A stretch of DNA of 64,000 nucleotides from Propionibacterium cyclohexanicum (GCF_900111365.1 NZ_FOGZ01000013.1:20292-84291), one strand, 5' to 3'; positions 35,089 through 44,946 are shown, numbered from the stretch's first letter. Numbers and translations: made by a program. The notes: generated by a model from the letters alone, not told the origin.

Positions 35089-36520
35089 CGCCGACGCCTC
35101 CCGGGGCCGCGACGCCGGGGATGCGGGCCGGCGCAATGTGGACGACCTTCACGACGGTCATCTCGTCGAGCAATCCGGGACCGTAGCCACAGCCGTTTCC
35201 GCTGGCCCCTCGGGGGGTCGCCGACCCGCCGGGCGCACCTCCGAAGACCTCGTTGATCTTGACGGTGCCCACGCACAGCTCTTCGACGGCCCGCTGGGCA
35301 TGGGCGAGATCGGGCGTGAGCACGGTCGCCGCGAGGCCGTAACGGTCCTGGCTGGCCAGGGCGAGGCCCTCCTCGAAACTGCCGACGACCTGGATCGGCG
35401 CGATCGGCCCGAAGGTCTCCTCGCGGGTGAGCTCCATGTCGGGGCGGCAATCCGTGATCACCGTCGCCGGGTAGTGGAAGCCCGGCCCCTGCCCGATCTC
35501 GCCGCCGACGAGGATCCGTGCCCCGGCCCGGGCTGCCGCATCCACCTGGGCGTGCACCCTCTCGCGCAGTGCCCCGTCCACGAGCGGGCCGAGCTCACCG
35601 GATTCGTTGATCTGCTCAGCCTGGTGCACCAGGGCGTCGACCACCGGCCCGGCCACCGACTCATGCACGTAGACCCGCTCCACCGAGGTGCAGACCTGCC
35701 CGCTGTTGGCGAAGGCGCCCAGCGCGATCTGGGCCGCGGCCCACTGCGGGTCGACGCCTGCATCGACGACAAGGGGGTCGTTGCCGCCGTTCTCGAGCAC
35801 GAGGTGGACGCCGCTGTCCGCGGTCAGCCGCTGGATCTTGCGTCCGGTCGAGCTCGAGCCGATGTGGGCGACCACTCCGACGAGCGGGTGGGAGACCAGG
35901 GCGGCGCCGAGGGCCGGGCCCCCGGTCAGGGTCTGTACGACCCCCTCGGGCAGGCACTCGGTGAGGATCCGGCCGAACTCGCGGCCCAGCCGCGGGCAGT
36001 GCTCGCTCGGCTTGAGGATGAGGCAGTTCCCGGTGACCAGCGCCGCGGCCGCCAGCTCGCAGGCGACTGCCACCGGGTCGTTCCAGGGTGTCAGGGCCAC
36101 TGCGACCCCGCGCGGCTCGCGGCGGCTGTAGTCGCTGCAATAGGCCTGCCCGGCCAGCCGGGTGCCGCCGTGCATGGTGCCCAGGACGGCGGTGCTGCGC
36201 AGTGTCGCTACCCCGGCCCTGATGCCGTCAATCGCCTCACCGGTGGGCCGCCCGGTCTCGCGCGTGTTGATCTCGGCCAGCTGTGCAGCCCGCGCCTCCA
36301 GCAGGCCGGCCGCCTCGGTCAGCCTGGACGACCTATCCGCGGCAGCGGTACGTGCCCAGCCGGGCTGGGCACGCCAGGCTCGCCGGATCGCCTCGTTCGC
36401 AGTCTCGGGCGTGTCGACGGCCACGGTGTCCACCACGCTCCCGTCACGCGGATCGACGACGGTGAGCACGCCCTCCTCGGGGATCGTCGCGTCGTGCTCG
36501 GTGAAAGTGGGTACGGACAT
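35078..36520 (-). CDS. Aldehyde dehydrogenase family protein
   Basis: A 480-residue NAD(P)-dependent aldehyde dehydrogenase. LTPWNDPVAVACELAAAALVTGNCLILKPSE is the cofactor region, VLENGGND replaces the usual LELGGK (Glu kept), and GQVCTSVERVYV holds the nucleophilic Cys. An AGGAGG precedes the ATG at 36520. It overlaps the HldE-GT2 fusion and probably shares a transcript with it. Its substrate is unknown. Context allows oxidation of a sugar aldehyde or a general detoxifying role. Confidence 0.88.
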   Translation of the reverse strand: MSVPTFTEHDATIPEEGVLTVVDPRDGSVVDTVAVDTPETANEAIRRAWRAQPGWARTAAADRSSRLTEAAGLLEARAAQLAEINTRETGRPTGEAIDGIRAGVATLRSTAVLGTMHGGTRLAGQAYCSDYSRREPRGVAVALTPWNDPVAVACELAAAALVTGNCLILKPSEHCPRLGREFGRILTECLPEGVVQTLTGGPALGAALVSHPLVGVVAHIGSSSTGRKIQRLTADSGVHLVLENGGNDPLVVDAGVDPQWAAAQIALGAFANSGQVCTSVERVYVHESVAGPVVDALVHQAEQINESGELGPLVDGALRERVHAQVDAAARAGARILVGGEIGQGPGFHYPATVITDCRPDMELTREETFGPIAPIQVVGSFEEGLALASQDRYGLAATVLTPDLAHAQRAVEELCVGTVKINEVFGGAPGGSATPRGASGNGCGYGPGLLDEMTVVKVVHIAPARIPGVAAPGGVGDEG

Positions 36521-36634
36521 GGTGCCTCCTGCGTGTGGTCTCGTGCGTGCCACTTACCCCGGCAGCAATCGCTCACACCTGCGATGCGCCGCACCACCAC
36601 CCCGCCCACCGCCGACTCCCGGAGCCTGATCCCC

Positions 36635-37744
36635 ATGGATGCTGCCGAACCCTTCACCGATGTGCACCGCATCGTCGTCCTGCGCGCAGGCGGGCTGGGG
36701 GATCTGCTGTTCACCGTCCCGGCTCTCCACGCCCTCCACGAGAGCTATCCGCAGGCCTCGATCGAGATCCTCGGCGCCCCAGTGGCTGCGCTGCTGGAAG
36801 GCCGGCTGCCCTTCCCGGTGACCACCCGGCGGCTGCCCCCGGTGGCCGGTGTGACAGCGCCGCCGGATCGGCCGACCGACGTGAGTGACTTCGTGGCGAC
36901 GATCACGCAACAGCCGATCGACCTGGCAGTCCAGTTGCACGGCGGCGGCCGGTTCTCGAACCCCTTCCTGCTCTCGCTCGGGGCGCGCCACACGGTGGGC
37001 TGCGCCACCGACGACGCCGACGCTCTCGAGCGGACCCTGCCCTATCGCTTCTACCAGCACGAGGTGGCGCGTGATCTCGAGGTGGTCGGCCTCGCGGGCG
37101 CGCTGACGATGATGCGCGAACCCCGGCTCGCGCCACTCGACGAGGACCTGGCACGAGCCGACCAGGCGCTCGGCATCACGGCAGAGGGCCACTCCCCGCT
37201 GGTCGTCCTGCACCCGGGAGCGACCGATCCCCGCCGGCGCTGGCCGGTGGGCAACTTCGCCCAGCTCGCGTCCGCGCTCGCCCGCGAGGGCGCCCAGGTG
37301 GCCGTGATCGGTGACCGGAGCGAGCAGGAGCTTGCCGAGGCCGTCGTGAGGGAGGCAGAGGCCCGGGGCGGGTCGGCCGGCCGCTCCCCCGTCGTCTCGC
37401 TGGCTGGGCGCCTTGGGCTGGGCGGGCTGACCGGGCTGCTCGCCCGGGCCGATCTCGTGGTGGCCAACGACTCCGGCCCCCGCCACCTTGCCGACGCGCT
37501 GGGCACCGCGACCTGCTCGGTGTACTGGTGCGGCAATGTCATCACGGCCGGTCCGCAGACCCGACTGCGCCACCGCATCCGCATTGCCTGGGTCACCAGC
37601 TGCCCGGTGTGCGGGGTCGACGTCACCCAGGTGGGCTGGACCGCTCAACGATGCCCGCACGATCCGTCGTTCGTGGCGAGTGTTGGTGTCGACGCCGTGC
37701 TCGAGGACGCCCGGTCGCTGCTCGGCTCGGGTGTTGCCCACTGA
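36635..37744 (+). CDS. GT9 family (heptosyltransferase-fold) glycosyltransferase 3
   Basis: A GT9 protein of about 369 residues: VHRIVVLRAGGLGDLLFTVPALHAL, LQLHGGG-type segment, LHPGATDPRRRWPVGNFAQL and NDSGPRHLADALGTATCSVYWCGN. It ends with a cysteine-rich tail (SCPVCGVDV...RCPHD). The ATG at 36635 has a distal GGAG; an in-frame ATG at 36584 is an alternative. It is divergent from the aldehyde dehydrogenase and is the third GT9 enzyme in the cluster, suggesting a glycan with several heptose residues. Confidence 0.85.
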   Translation: MDAAEPFTDVHRIVVLRAGGLGDLLFTVPALHALHESYPQASIEILGAPVAALLEGRLPFPVTTRRLPPVAGVTAPPDRPTDVSDFVATITQQPIDLAVQLHGGGRFSNPFLLSLGARHTVGCATDDADALERTLPYRFYQHEVARDLEVVGLAGALTMMREPRLAPLDEDLARADQALGITAEGHSPLVVLHPGATDPRRRWPVGNFAQLASALAREGAQVAVIGDRSEQELAEAVVREAEARGGSAGRSPVVSLAGRLGLGGLTGLLARADLVVANDSGPRHLADALGTATCSVYWCGNVITAGPQTRLRHRIRIAWVTSCPVCGVDVTQVGWTAQRCPHDPSFVASVGVDAVLEDARSLLGSGVAH

Positions 37745-37819
37745 TCGGGCCCGGATATCGTCCCTTCACCGCCAGCCGAAACTTCGGCGCACAGGCCCGC
37801 AGTGTGCTTGCCTGGAAGC

Positions 37820-38716
37820 ATGTCCAGAAGCCAGTACACGTTCGAGAATCCAGTGACCCGCTATCCCCAGGTCGAGGCTCCCGAGGAGCAGGTGCCCGAG
37901 CCTGGCCACGACACGCAACTGACTCCATCGGCCGACCACGGCGAGGAGACCTACCGGGGCTCCTCGCGCCTGGTGGGGCGAAAGGCCCTCATCACCGGCG
38001 GTGATTCCGGAATCGGGGCGGCGGTGGCCATCGCCTTCGCCCGCGAGGGCGCCGACGTGGCGTTCACCTATCTGCCCGAGGAGGAGGACGACGCCCAGCA
38101 CGTGCGCAACCAGGTCGAAACGGCCGGGCACAAGGCCGTGCTCATCCCGGGCGATCTTTCGCACAGCTCCTTCTGCTCCCAGGCGGTGAGCACCGCAGTA
38201 CGCGAACTCGGCGGGCTCGACATCCTGGTCAACAATGCGGGCAAGCAGCTGTACTGCACCGACATCGTCGACCTGCCCGACGAGCAGTTCGAGCAGACCA
38301 TGCGCACCAATGTCTTTGCGCTGTTCCACCTCACCAAGGCCGCAGTGCCCCATCTGAGACCCGGCTCGACGATCATCAACACCACCTCGGTGCAGGCCTA
38401 CCTGCCCTCCCCCATCCTGCTCGACTACGCCACCACGAAGGCCGCCATCAACGGGTTCACCAAGGCGCTCGCCGCGCAGCTTGCCCCCAAGGGCATCCGC
38501 GTCAATGCCGTGGCACCTGGTCCGATCTGGACTCCGCTGCAGCCCAGCGGCGGCCAGCCCAACGAGAAGCTGGCCCACTTCGGCTCCCAGACCCCGCTGG
38601 GACGCAGCGGCCAGCCCGCCGAACTGGCACCCGCCTATGTCTTCCTGGCCTCGCCCGAGTCGAGCTATGTGGCCGGCGAGACGCTCGCGGTGACCGGGGG
38701 AATGCCCACCCCCTGA
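37820..38716 (+). CDS. SDR-family oxidoreductase, YghA/YdaD type (copy 2)
   Basis: A 298-residue paralogue of the SDR at 21958, with the same layout: polar tail, ITGGDSGIG (58-66), NNAG, and Tyr203/Lys207 in YATTK, then NAVAPGPIWTPLQP. DNA identity is visibly high over the nucleotide-binding region. It lies 76 bases after the third GT9 gene and ends before a strong hairpin terminator. It is likely a stress-linked oxidoreductase; substrate unknown. The two copies bracket the heptose cluster in direct orientation. Confidence 0.85.
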   Translation: MSRSQYTFENPVTRYPQVEAPEEQVPEPGHDTQLTPSADHGEETYRGSSRLVGRKALITGGDSGIGAAVAIAFAREGADVAFTYLPEEEDDAQHVRNQVETAGHKAVLIPGDLSHSSFCSQAVSTAVRELGGLDILVNNAGKQLYCTDIVDLPDEQFEQTMRTNVFALFHLTKAAVPHLRPGSTIINTTSVQAYLPSPILLDYATTKAAINGFTKALAAQLAPKGIRVNAVAPGPIWTPLQPSGGQPNEKLAHFGSQTPLGRSGQPAELAPAYVFLASPESSYVAGETLAVTGGMPTP

Positions 38717-38805
38717 GCAGGCGAGCAGCACGCTGGCGTGTCGGCGATCCCGGCCGCGCGGCGAACCATCGCAGTCCCGATGGCGGGCCAGCGACGGACC
38801 TGACG

Positions 38806-38842
38806 CATTGCGGGGGGAGGGCGTAAGCCCTCCCCCGCAATG
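38806..38842. terminator. Strong bidirectional hairpin terminator
   Basis: A long stem of about 16 pairs with one bulged G and a GTAA loop. The arms start CATTGCGGGGG and end CCCCCGCAATG. It lies between the convergent SDR (ending 38716) and pntB (ending 38861). There is no T-tract, as is common in high-GC actinobacteria. Confidence 0.8.
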
Positions 38843-38860
38843 GCCTGTCGGGAACTCAGC

Positions 38861-40273
38861 TCACGAGGCGGGCTCCAGGGCCGGCAGCGCGGCGTTGATG
38901 GCGTCCACCGAGGCCTTCGCGTCGCCGAACAGCATCACCGTGTTCTCCTCGAAGAACAGCGGGTTCTGCACGCCGGCATAGCCGGCATTCATCGAGCGCT
39001 TGAACACGATGACCTTCTTCGCCTCCCAGACATGGAGCACGGGCATGCCCGAGATCGGCGAGCCGGGATCCATCGCGGCCGGGTTGACGGTGTCGTTGGC
39101 GCCGATGACAAGGGCCACGTCGGTGTCGGAGAAGTCGTCGTTGATCTCGTCCATCTCCATGACGATGTCATAGGGCACGTGCGCCTCCGCCAGCAGCACG
39201 TTCATATGACCCGGCAGCCGTCCGGCCACCGGATGGATCCCGAAACGTACCTGTGTGCCCTGGGCCTGCAGCTTCTTCACGAGCTCGGCAACCGGGTACT
39301 GAGCCTGCGCCACGGCCATGCCATAGCCTGGGGTGATGATGACCTTCTCGGCACCTCGCAGCAGCTGCGCGGCACCGGCAGCATCCACCTCGGCGATGTC
39401 GCCCTGCGGGCCGGCCGCGGTACTGGCCGTCTCCTGCCCGAAGCCGCCCAGGATCACCGAGACGAAGGAGCGATTCATCGCCTTGCACATGATGTAGGAC
39501 AGGATCGCACCGGACGCGCCGACAAGGGCGCCGGTGACGATGAGCACGGACAGTCCCAGGCTGAATCCGCTGAACGCAGCCGCCCAGCCGGAGTAGCTGT
39601 TGAGCATCGAGATGACCACCGGCATGTCGGCACCGCCGATCGCCGCCACGAGATGGATGCCGAGCAGCAGCGCGAGCACCGTCAGGAGGATGAGCGGCAG
39701 CCAGCCGCCGCCGTTGGCGAACCAGATGCCGCAGGCGATGATCGCCACGAGGGCGCCGAGGTTGAGCCAGTTGCGTCCTGGCAGGGTGAGCGGGGCCGAC
39801 TTGATCCGTCCGGAGAGCTTGCCCCAGGCCACGATCGATCCGGTGAAGGTGACGGCGCCGATGAAGATGCCGATCCACATCTCGTACATCGAGAACGCCT
39901 CGGCGTGCGGGTGCTCGAGATAGGCATTGATGCCGACGAGCACCGCGGCAGCACCGACGAAGCTGTGCAGCTGGGCGACGAGCTCGGGCATGCCGGTCAT
40001 CTCGACCTTCGCCGCCTTGTACAGCCCGATGGCTGCGCCGATGACCATAGCGACTGCCATGAGCACCCAGGCGATGGTCCTGGTGTCCTGGCTGGCCATC
40101 GAGACCATCGAGGCGATGATGGCGAGCACCATGCCGAGGATGCCGAAGGCGTTGCCCCGCCGGGAGGTCTCGTGCTTGCTGAGCCCGGCCAATGCCAGGA
40201 TGAACAGCAGGCCCGAGACGATGAACGTCGCATTGATGAAATTGCTGACCCGTGCCGTTTCGAGAAGCACCAT
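38861..40273 (-). CDS. pntB: NAD(P) transhydrogenase subunit beta
   Basis: A 470-residue membrane subunit of the proton-translocating transhydrogenase (NADH + NADP+ to NAD+ + NADPH, driven by proton entry). About eight or nine membrane helices occupy residues 1-275, followed by the soluble NADP-binding domain III, with [33 protein letters not shown] and [10 protein letters not shown]. It lies six bases after pntA and ends at the shared hairpin terminator. Full length; nothing unusual. Confidence 0.95.
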   Translation of the reverse strand: MVLLETARVSNFINATFIVSGLLFILALAGLSKHETSRRGNAFGILGMVLAIIASMVSMASQDTRTIAWVLMAVAMVIGAAIGLYKAAKVEMTGMPELVAQLHSFVGAAAVLVGINAYLEHPHAEAFSMYEMWIGIFIGAVTFTGSIVAWGKLSGRIKSAPLTLPGRNWLNLGALVAIIACGIWFANGGGWLPLILLTVLALLLGIHLVAAIGGADMPVVISMLNSYSGWAAAFSGFSLGLSVLIVTGALVGASGAILSYIMCKAMNRSFVSVILGGFGQETASTAAGPQGDIAEVDAAGAAQLLRGAEKVIITPGYGMAVAQAQYPVAELVKKLQAQGTQVRFGIHPVAGRLPGHMNVLLAEAHVPYDIVMEMDEINDDFSDTDVALVIGANDTVNPAAMDPGSPISGMPVLHVWEAKKVIVFKRSMNAGYAGVQNPLFFEENTVMLFGDAKASVDAINAALPALEPAS

Positions 40274-40279
40274 CGCCGG

Positions 40280-41824
40280 TCACGCCTTCCTGAACATGTT
40301 GAGCATCCGGCGCGTCACCGAGAAGCCGCCGAAAACGTTGATGGACGCGATGAGCACGCCGAGCGCGGCGATGATCATGATCGCCGGATTGTCCTTGGGC
40401 AGCTGCAGCATCGCCCCGACGATGATGATGCCGCTGATGGCATTGGTGACGCTCATGAGCGGGGTGTGCAGGGCGTGGGTGACATTCCAGACCACGTAGT
40501 AGCCGACGACGACGGCCACGGCGAAGACGCTGAACAGCGAGATGAAGGATGCCGGGGCGAAGGTGAGCAGGGCGATGAGGGCGATGGCGAGCACGCCGAC
40601 AACCGCGAACGAGACGTACCAGGGCCGGGGTGGCTTGACAGCTTCCGGTTGTCTGTCCGCCACTGCCGCGGGCTTGACCGCCGGTGCCGCCGAGACCTGG
40701 ATCGGTGGTGGCGGGAAGGTGATCTGGCCGTCCTTGGCCACCGTCATGTTCCGCAGCACCTCGTCGTCGAAGTCCACGACGAGCTGGCCATCCTTGCCCG
40801 GGGTGGCGAGCTTCAGCAGGTTCACCAGATTGGTGGAGTACAGCTGGCTGGCCTGGCCGGGCAGCCGGCTGGGCATGTCGGTGTATCCGATGATCGTGAC
40901 CCCGTTGTCGGTGGTGTACTTCTCGCCGGGCCGGGTGAGCACGCAGTTGCCGCCGCCCAGCGCGGCGAGATCGACGATGACCGAGCCGGGCTTCATGGAT
41001 GCGACCATCTCGGCGGTGATGAGCTTCGGGCTCGGACGCCCGGGGATGGCAGCGGTGGTGACGATGACATCGACCTTCGGGCACTGCTCGGCATACAGCT
41101 CGCCAGCACGCTTGTTGTAGTCGTCGGTGGTTTGCTTGGCGTAACCGTCCGAGCTGACCGCCTGCTCGTCCCCGGCCGCCCGGACGTTCAGGAAGGTGGC
41201 GCCCATCGACTCCACCTGCTCGGCCGTCTCGGGGCGCACATCGGTGGCGTAGACCTCTGCACCCATCGAGTTGGCCGCGCCAAGGGCGGCAAGGCCTGCC
41301 ACTCCGGTGCCGATGACGAAGACCTTGGCGGGGGCGACCTTGCCGGCGGCCGTCACCTGGCCCCCGAAGGTGCGTCCATAGGCGTAGGCCGCCTCGACAA
41401 TGGCGCGGTAGCCGGAGATATTGGCTGTGGAGCTCAGGGCATCCATGGACTGGGCGCGGCTGATACGCGGCACCATGTCCATGCTCATGCCGGTGACCCC
41501 GGCGCGCTGGAGGGCCTCGACGAGGCCAGGATTCTCTCGTGGGTGGAGGAAGGTGATGAGCGTCGCGCCGGCATGCATGGCGGCCAGTTCCTCCACGCTC
41601 GGCTCGTTGACCGCCAGGACGATGTCGGCGCCCCATGCGGTGACGGTGTCGACCAGTTCTGCCCCGGCTGCCTCGTACTCGGCGTCGGGCAGCGCTGCCC
41701 GTGCTCCGGCACCACGCTCGACTGCGACCTCATAGCCCAGCTTCAGCAGCTGGGGCACGGTCTTCGGGGTGGCTGCCACCCGGCGTTCGCCAGGCAGCGA
41801 TTCCCGTGGAATGCCTATTCTCAT
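40280..41824 (-). CDS. pntA: NAD(P) transhydrogenase subunit alpha
   Basis: A 514-residue alpha subunit. The soluble NAD(H)-binding domain I (about 1-375) begins [20 protein letters not shown] and contains the Rossmann motif [14 protein letters not shown] linker follows, and then three or four membrane helices (about 405-510), ending near the MLNMFRK C-terminus. It is the single-chain alpha form (PntA) and not the split PntAA/PntAB form used by some bacteria. First gene of the pntAB operon. Confidence 0.95.
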   Translation of the reverse strand: MRIGIPRESLPGERRVAATPKTVPQLLKLGYEVAVERGAGARAALPDAEYEAAGAELVDTVTAWGADIVLAVNEPSVEELAAMHAGATLITFLHPRENPGLVEALQRAGVTGMSMDMVPRISRAQSMDALSSTANISGYRAIVEAAYAYGRTFGGQVTAAGKVAPAKVFVIGTGVAGLAALGAANSMGAEVYATDVRPETAEQVESMGATFLNVRAAGDEQAVSSDGYAKQTTDDYNKRAGELYAEQCPKVDVIVTTAAIPGRPSPKLITAEMVASMKPGSVIVDLAALGGGNCVLTRPGEKYTTDNGVTIIGYTDMPSRLPGQASQLYSTNLVNLLKLATPGKDGQLVVDFDDEVLRNMTVAKDGQITFPPPPIQVSAAPAVKPAAVADRQPEAVKPPRPWYVSFAVVGVLAIALIALLTFAPASFISLFSVFAVAVVVGYYVVWNVTHALHTPLMSVTNAISGIIIVGAMLQLPKDNPAIMIIAALGVLIASINVFGGFSVTRRMLNMFRKA

Positions 41825-41901
41825 GGGACTGAGATTACCGGTGCCTCAAGACAAAGTCGGCACCGGGACAGCCACCCATTCCCGGCCAACGACCGGCACC
41901 G

Positions 41902-42549
41902 TCATCGGGCCCCGACCTGGCCACTGTCATAGGCGTTGACCAAGGGCAGGAAGACCTCGTCGACGATCGAGTGGATGGCCTGCTCGCTCAGCGCCTGCAT
42001 CGTCATGAGGATCTCGCCGTGCAGCAGATCAAAGGGCAGGTTCGCGACACGCGGCGGCAGCTCGCAGTGGAGCTCGCCACGGGCCCGCGCACGGGCCAGC
42101 GCCCCGTCCATGCTCGGTCTAAGCCCGGCGAGCACCTGCTCGCGCATCTGTGCCGGGGTGGTGTGGATCTGCTCGAAGTACATTCCGGCGCCGGTGATGA
42201 GGAAGAACATCTCGGCGCGCTGCTCGTTGACCTGCCTGAGGAGCTCGATGACATCGGTGCGCAGGGAGCCCGTGTCGATCTGGTGGATGGTTCGCTCGTC
42301 GATCCTGTGCCGCAGGGTCGCAATGACCAGCTCTGGCAGGCTCGACCAGCGCCGGTAGAGCACGGGCTTCGAGGTGCCAGCGCGGGCGGCCACCGAGTCA
42401 TAGCTGAAGTTCTCGACCCCCTTGCCGACCAACTGCTCCCAGCCCGCATCCAGGATGGCCTTCTCCAGCGCGGCTCCCCTGCGTCGCGATCTGCGCTGGG
42501 CGGGCGGTGCCTCGGTGCGCTCATCGAGAGTGCTCTCTTTAAGGTCCAT
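41902..42549 (-). CDS. TetR-family regulator of the divergent MFS exporter
   Basis: A 215-residue repressor with a basic N-terminal tail (RRSRRRG) and a TetR helix-turn-helix at about 48-75 (FSYDSVAARAGTSKPVLYRRWSSLPELV), plus a TetR_C-like ligand domain. It is divergent from a DHA2-type exporter, with 92 bases between starts holding a palindromic operator. This arrangement is typical of drug-responsive autoregulation. The ligand is unknown. Confidence 0.87.
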   Translation of the reverse strand: MDLKESTLDERTEAPPAQRRSRRRGAALEKAILDAGWEQLVGKGVENFSYDSVAARAGTSKPVLYRRWSSLPELVIATLRHRIDERTIHQIDTGSLRTDVIELLRQVNEQRAEMFFLITGAGMYFEQIHTTPAQMREQVLAGLRPSMDGALARARARGELHCELPPRVANLPFDLLHGEILMTMQALSEQAIHSIVDEVFLPLVNAYDSGQVGAR

Positions 42550-42550
42550 T

Positions 42551-42566
42551 TGCGTATCTTAACGCA
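42551..42566. promoter_or_regulatory. Probable TetR operator
   Basis: TGCGT-ATCTTA-ACGCA is a perfect inverted repeat just upstream of the tetR start. A related half-site and degenerate second repeat (GTGCGTAAGAAACTGATCCG) lies at 42577-42596, before the exporter start. The spacing fits a shared operator controlling both divergent genes. Confidence 0.6.
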
Positions 42567-42641
42567 CCGAGCTACCGTGCGTAAGAAACTGATCCGTATC
42601 TAATATTGGACTGCTCGTCCACCTCGAACCAAGGACATACC

Positions 42642-44072
42642 GTGAGCTCAGAACAATCGAAGCCGCCCCTCACCGGGACGAAGGGCATGGGCCTGCTGAT
42701 CACCGCCATCATCCTCGGCGCCATCATGCCGATCATGGACTCGACGATCGTCTCGATCGGACTCCAGACCCTCATCGGCGCCTTCCACACCACTGCCGCG
42801 ACGATCCAGTGGGTGACAACCGGCTATCTCCTGGCGATGGCCGTGGCGGTGTGCGTGGTCGGCTGGGCGCAGGCCCGGTTCGGCGGACGCCGGCTGTGGC
42901 TGATGGCCCTCATCGCCTTCGTCGTGGGATCGCTCCTGTGCGCGCTGTCGTGGAACATCGCCTCCATCATCGCCTTCCGTGCCCTCCAGGGCTTCGCGGC
43001 GGGCGTGCTCATGCCGCTCATGCAGACCCTGGCCGTGCAGGAGGCGCGCCACCGCAACATCACCTCGCTGGGCAGCCTCATGAGCACGGTCTCGCTGCCG
43101 GTTGCGGTGGGCCCGATCGTCGGACCGGTGCTCGGCGGTATCGTGCTCAACTCGCTGTCGTGGCACTGGCTCTTCCTCATCAACGTGCCCTTCGGCATCG
43201 CTGCCATCGCAGTGGCAATCCCCGCCTTCCATGACGAACGCCCCGCGCAGGCCCAGCACCCCTCGCTCGACATCGTCGGTTTCCTCAGCGTCGCGGCAGG
43301 CCTGGCCGGTGTGCTGCTCGGCCTGACCAATATCGCCCGGGAGGACGGCTTCGCCCACGCCGATGTGGTGATCCCGCTCATCGTCGGTGTCGCGCTGCTG
43401 GTCTTCTTCGTGGCATGGCCACGCTCCCGCGACCCCCAGCGCACTCTCATCGACATCACCCTGCTGCGCGCCCGCTCGGTGGCATCGGCGAGTTCCGCGC
43501 TCTTCCTGGTCGGCGCGGCGATGTATGCCGCTCAGTTCCTCCTGCCGCTCTACTGGCAGGATCTGCGCGGCGAGAGTGTGCTCAACGCGGCCTTGCTGCT
43601 CGTGCCCCAGGGCGTTGGCTCCCTGCTGAGCCGGATCGTCGCAGGGCGCCTCACCGACCGCTTCGGCGGCCGCGTCATCGCGCTCACGGGCTTCCTGCTC
43701 ACCGCAGCCACCACCCTGCCGTTCTGCTTCGCCGATGCCTCGACGAGCAATATGGTCTTGTCCGGGGTGCTCTTCCTCCGCGGCCTGGCGCTGGGCGTGC
43801 TGCTCATCCCGATCATGACGGTGGCCTATCTCGACATCGACAATGCGGCGGTCCCGCACGCCTCCATCCTCACCAGAGTCGGTCAGCAGGTCGGTGCGAG
43901 TGCCGGCACGGCTGTCGCGGCAGTCGTCCTCGAATCCTCCCTGCGCAACCACGCCCTGGGCGCCCAGGCCAGCTTCCATGCCGCGTTCGCCGCAGCGGTC
44001 GTCATGACCCTCATCGGCGCGGTGCTCTCGCTGTGGCTGCCCGGACGCGCCGCGTCCGCGCAGGTGGAGTAG
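42642..44072 (+). CDS. MFS drug:proton antiporter, DHA2 family
   Basis: A 476-residue membrane protein with about fourteen hydrophobic segments. The DHA2 features are LGAIMPIMDSTIVSIGLQTL in helix 1, WVTTGYLLAMAVAVCVVGWAQARFGGRRLW (motif A), and GPIVGPVLGGIVLNSLSWHWLFLINVP (motif C). It exports a hydrophobic or cationic compound in exchange for protons. The GTG at 42642 has an AAGGA ribosome-binding site; a TTG at 42606 would also be in frame. It is regulated by the divergent TetR. Confidence 0.9.
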   Translation: MSSEQSKPPLTGTKGMGLLITAIILGAIMPIMDSTIVSIGLQTLIGAFHTTAATIQWVTTGYLLAMAVAVCVVGWAQARFGGRRLWLMALIAFVVGSLLCALSWNIASIIAFRALQGFAAGVLMPLMQTLAVQEARHRNITSLGSLMSTVSLPVAVGPIVGPVLGGIVLNSLSWHWLFLINVPFGIAAIAVAIPAFHDERPAQAQHPSLDIVGFLSVAAGLAGVLLGLTNIAREDGFAHADVVIPLIVGVALLVFFVAWPRSRDPQRTLIDITLLRARSVASASSALFLVGAAMYAAQFLLPLYWQDLRGESVLNAALLLVPQGVGSLLSRIVAGRLTDRFGGRVIALTGFLLTAATTLPFCFADASTSNMVLSGVLFLRGLALGVLLIPIMTVAYLDIDNAAVPHASILTRVGQQVGASAGTAVAAVVLESSLRNHALGAQASFHAAFAAAVVMTLIGAVLSLWLPGRAASAQVE

Positions 44073-44084
44073 CCGCGGACCCGC

Positions 44085-44837
44085 TCAGGCGAGTGCTCGA
44101 TATCCCAGATAGCAGGCCATGATCACACCGAAGACGACGATGAAGAGGCGCAAGACGCGTGACGGTATCCGGCGCGCCAGCCATGCCCCGGCGGTGGCAC
44201 CGATCACCGAGCCCGCCGCCACCGCGCCGGCATAGTCCCAACGCACCGGCCCGGTGGTGACGAAGAAGATCGCCGCCACGAGATTCACCAGCATCTGCAG
44301 CAGATTCTTCAGGGCATTCTGTTCCTGGATCCCCACCGCGAGGAACAGGCCGAGCACTCCCAGCAGGATGACGCCCTGGGCCGCCGAGAAATAGCCGCCA
44401 TAGACACCGGACAGGAAGACGACCACCACGAGGGGGACCCACCGGGTTCCCTCCGTGGGGCGCAGCCGGGCGGCGATCCTCTGCTGGAATGCTACGAGCA
44501 GTGCGGCGGCGAGAACGAGTACCGGTACGGCGAAGGTGAACGCGGCAGCCGGTAGCCGGGTGAGCAGATAGGCCCCGGTGGTGGCGCCCACCACCGAGGC
44601 CGCACCCAGGCTCACGAGCAATCCCTTGAGCGCCCCCAGTTCGCGGCGGTAGCCCCAGGCTCCTGCGATGGAGCCGGGCACCAGACCCACGGTATTGGCG
44701 ATATTGGCTGACACCGGCGGCACTCCGAACATCACCATGAGCGGGTAGGTGATGAGTGAGCCCGAGCCCACGACCGTGTTGACCAGCCCGGCCCCGAAGC
44801 CGGCGGCGGCCACCGCCACCAGACGCCACAGCTCCAC
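44085..44837 (-). CDS. TauE/SafE-family anion exporter (copy 1)
   Basis: A 250-residue membrane protein with about seven or eight hydrophobic segments and the family pattern GFGAGLVNTVVGSGSLITYPLMV, then SGVYGGYFSAAQGVILLGVLGL in the second repeat. TauE/SafE proteins move sulfite, sulfoacetate or other small organic anions. Its GTG start lies 41 bases from a GGTATACC palindrome shared with the fdrA promoter, so it is probably controlled by the same GntR protein. A small anion made or used by the fdrA pathway (for example oxamate or oxalurate) is a possible substrate; this is inference. Confidence 0.82.
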   Translation of the reverse strand: MELWRLVAVAAAGFGAGLVNTVVGSGSLITYPLMVMFGVPPVSANIANTVGLVPGSIAGAWGYRRELGALKGLLVSLGAASVVGATTGAYLLTRLPAAAFTFAVPVLVLAAALLVAFQQRIAARLRPTEGTRWVPLVVVVFLSGVYGGYFSAAQGVILLGVLGLFLAVGIQEQNALKNLLQMLVNLVAAIFFVTTGPVRWDYAGAVAAGSVIGATAGAWLARRIPSRVLRLFIVVFGVIMACYLGYRALA

Positions 44838-44877
44838 AGCCCCACACTCCTCGGTCAACTTCCAGCCAACCCGGCAA

Positions 44878-44887
44878 CGGTATACCA
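44878..44887. promoter_or_regulatory. GntR operator candidate upstream of tauE
   Basis: CGGTATACCA differs by one base from the perfect palindrome TGGTATACCA in the gntR-fdrA interval. It sits between the gntR stop and the tauE start, where a repressor of the exporter would bind. Confidence 0.55.
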
Positions 44888-44946
44888 GTGCGCTGATTGG
44901 TCGGTCCCTCGCCATCCCCTCGGTCTCGCAGCCGGCGCCCTGGCGC

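Noticed and set aside
38840..41932. A 1030-codon plus-strand open frame antisense to pntA and pntB
   Set aside because: It is fully antisense to two unmistakable genes and its translation is low-complexity (His/Asp/Gly/Arg-rich) with no domain; long antisense frames are expected in high-GC DNA.
42648..43979. A 443-codon minus-strand frame under the MFS exporter
   Set aside because: Composition is repetitive Glu/Gln/Arg/His, typical of an antisense frame to a membrane protein.
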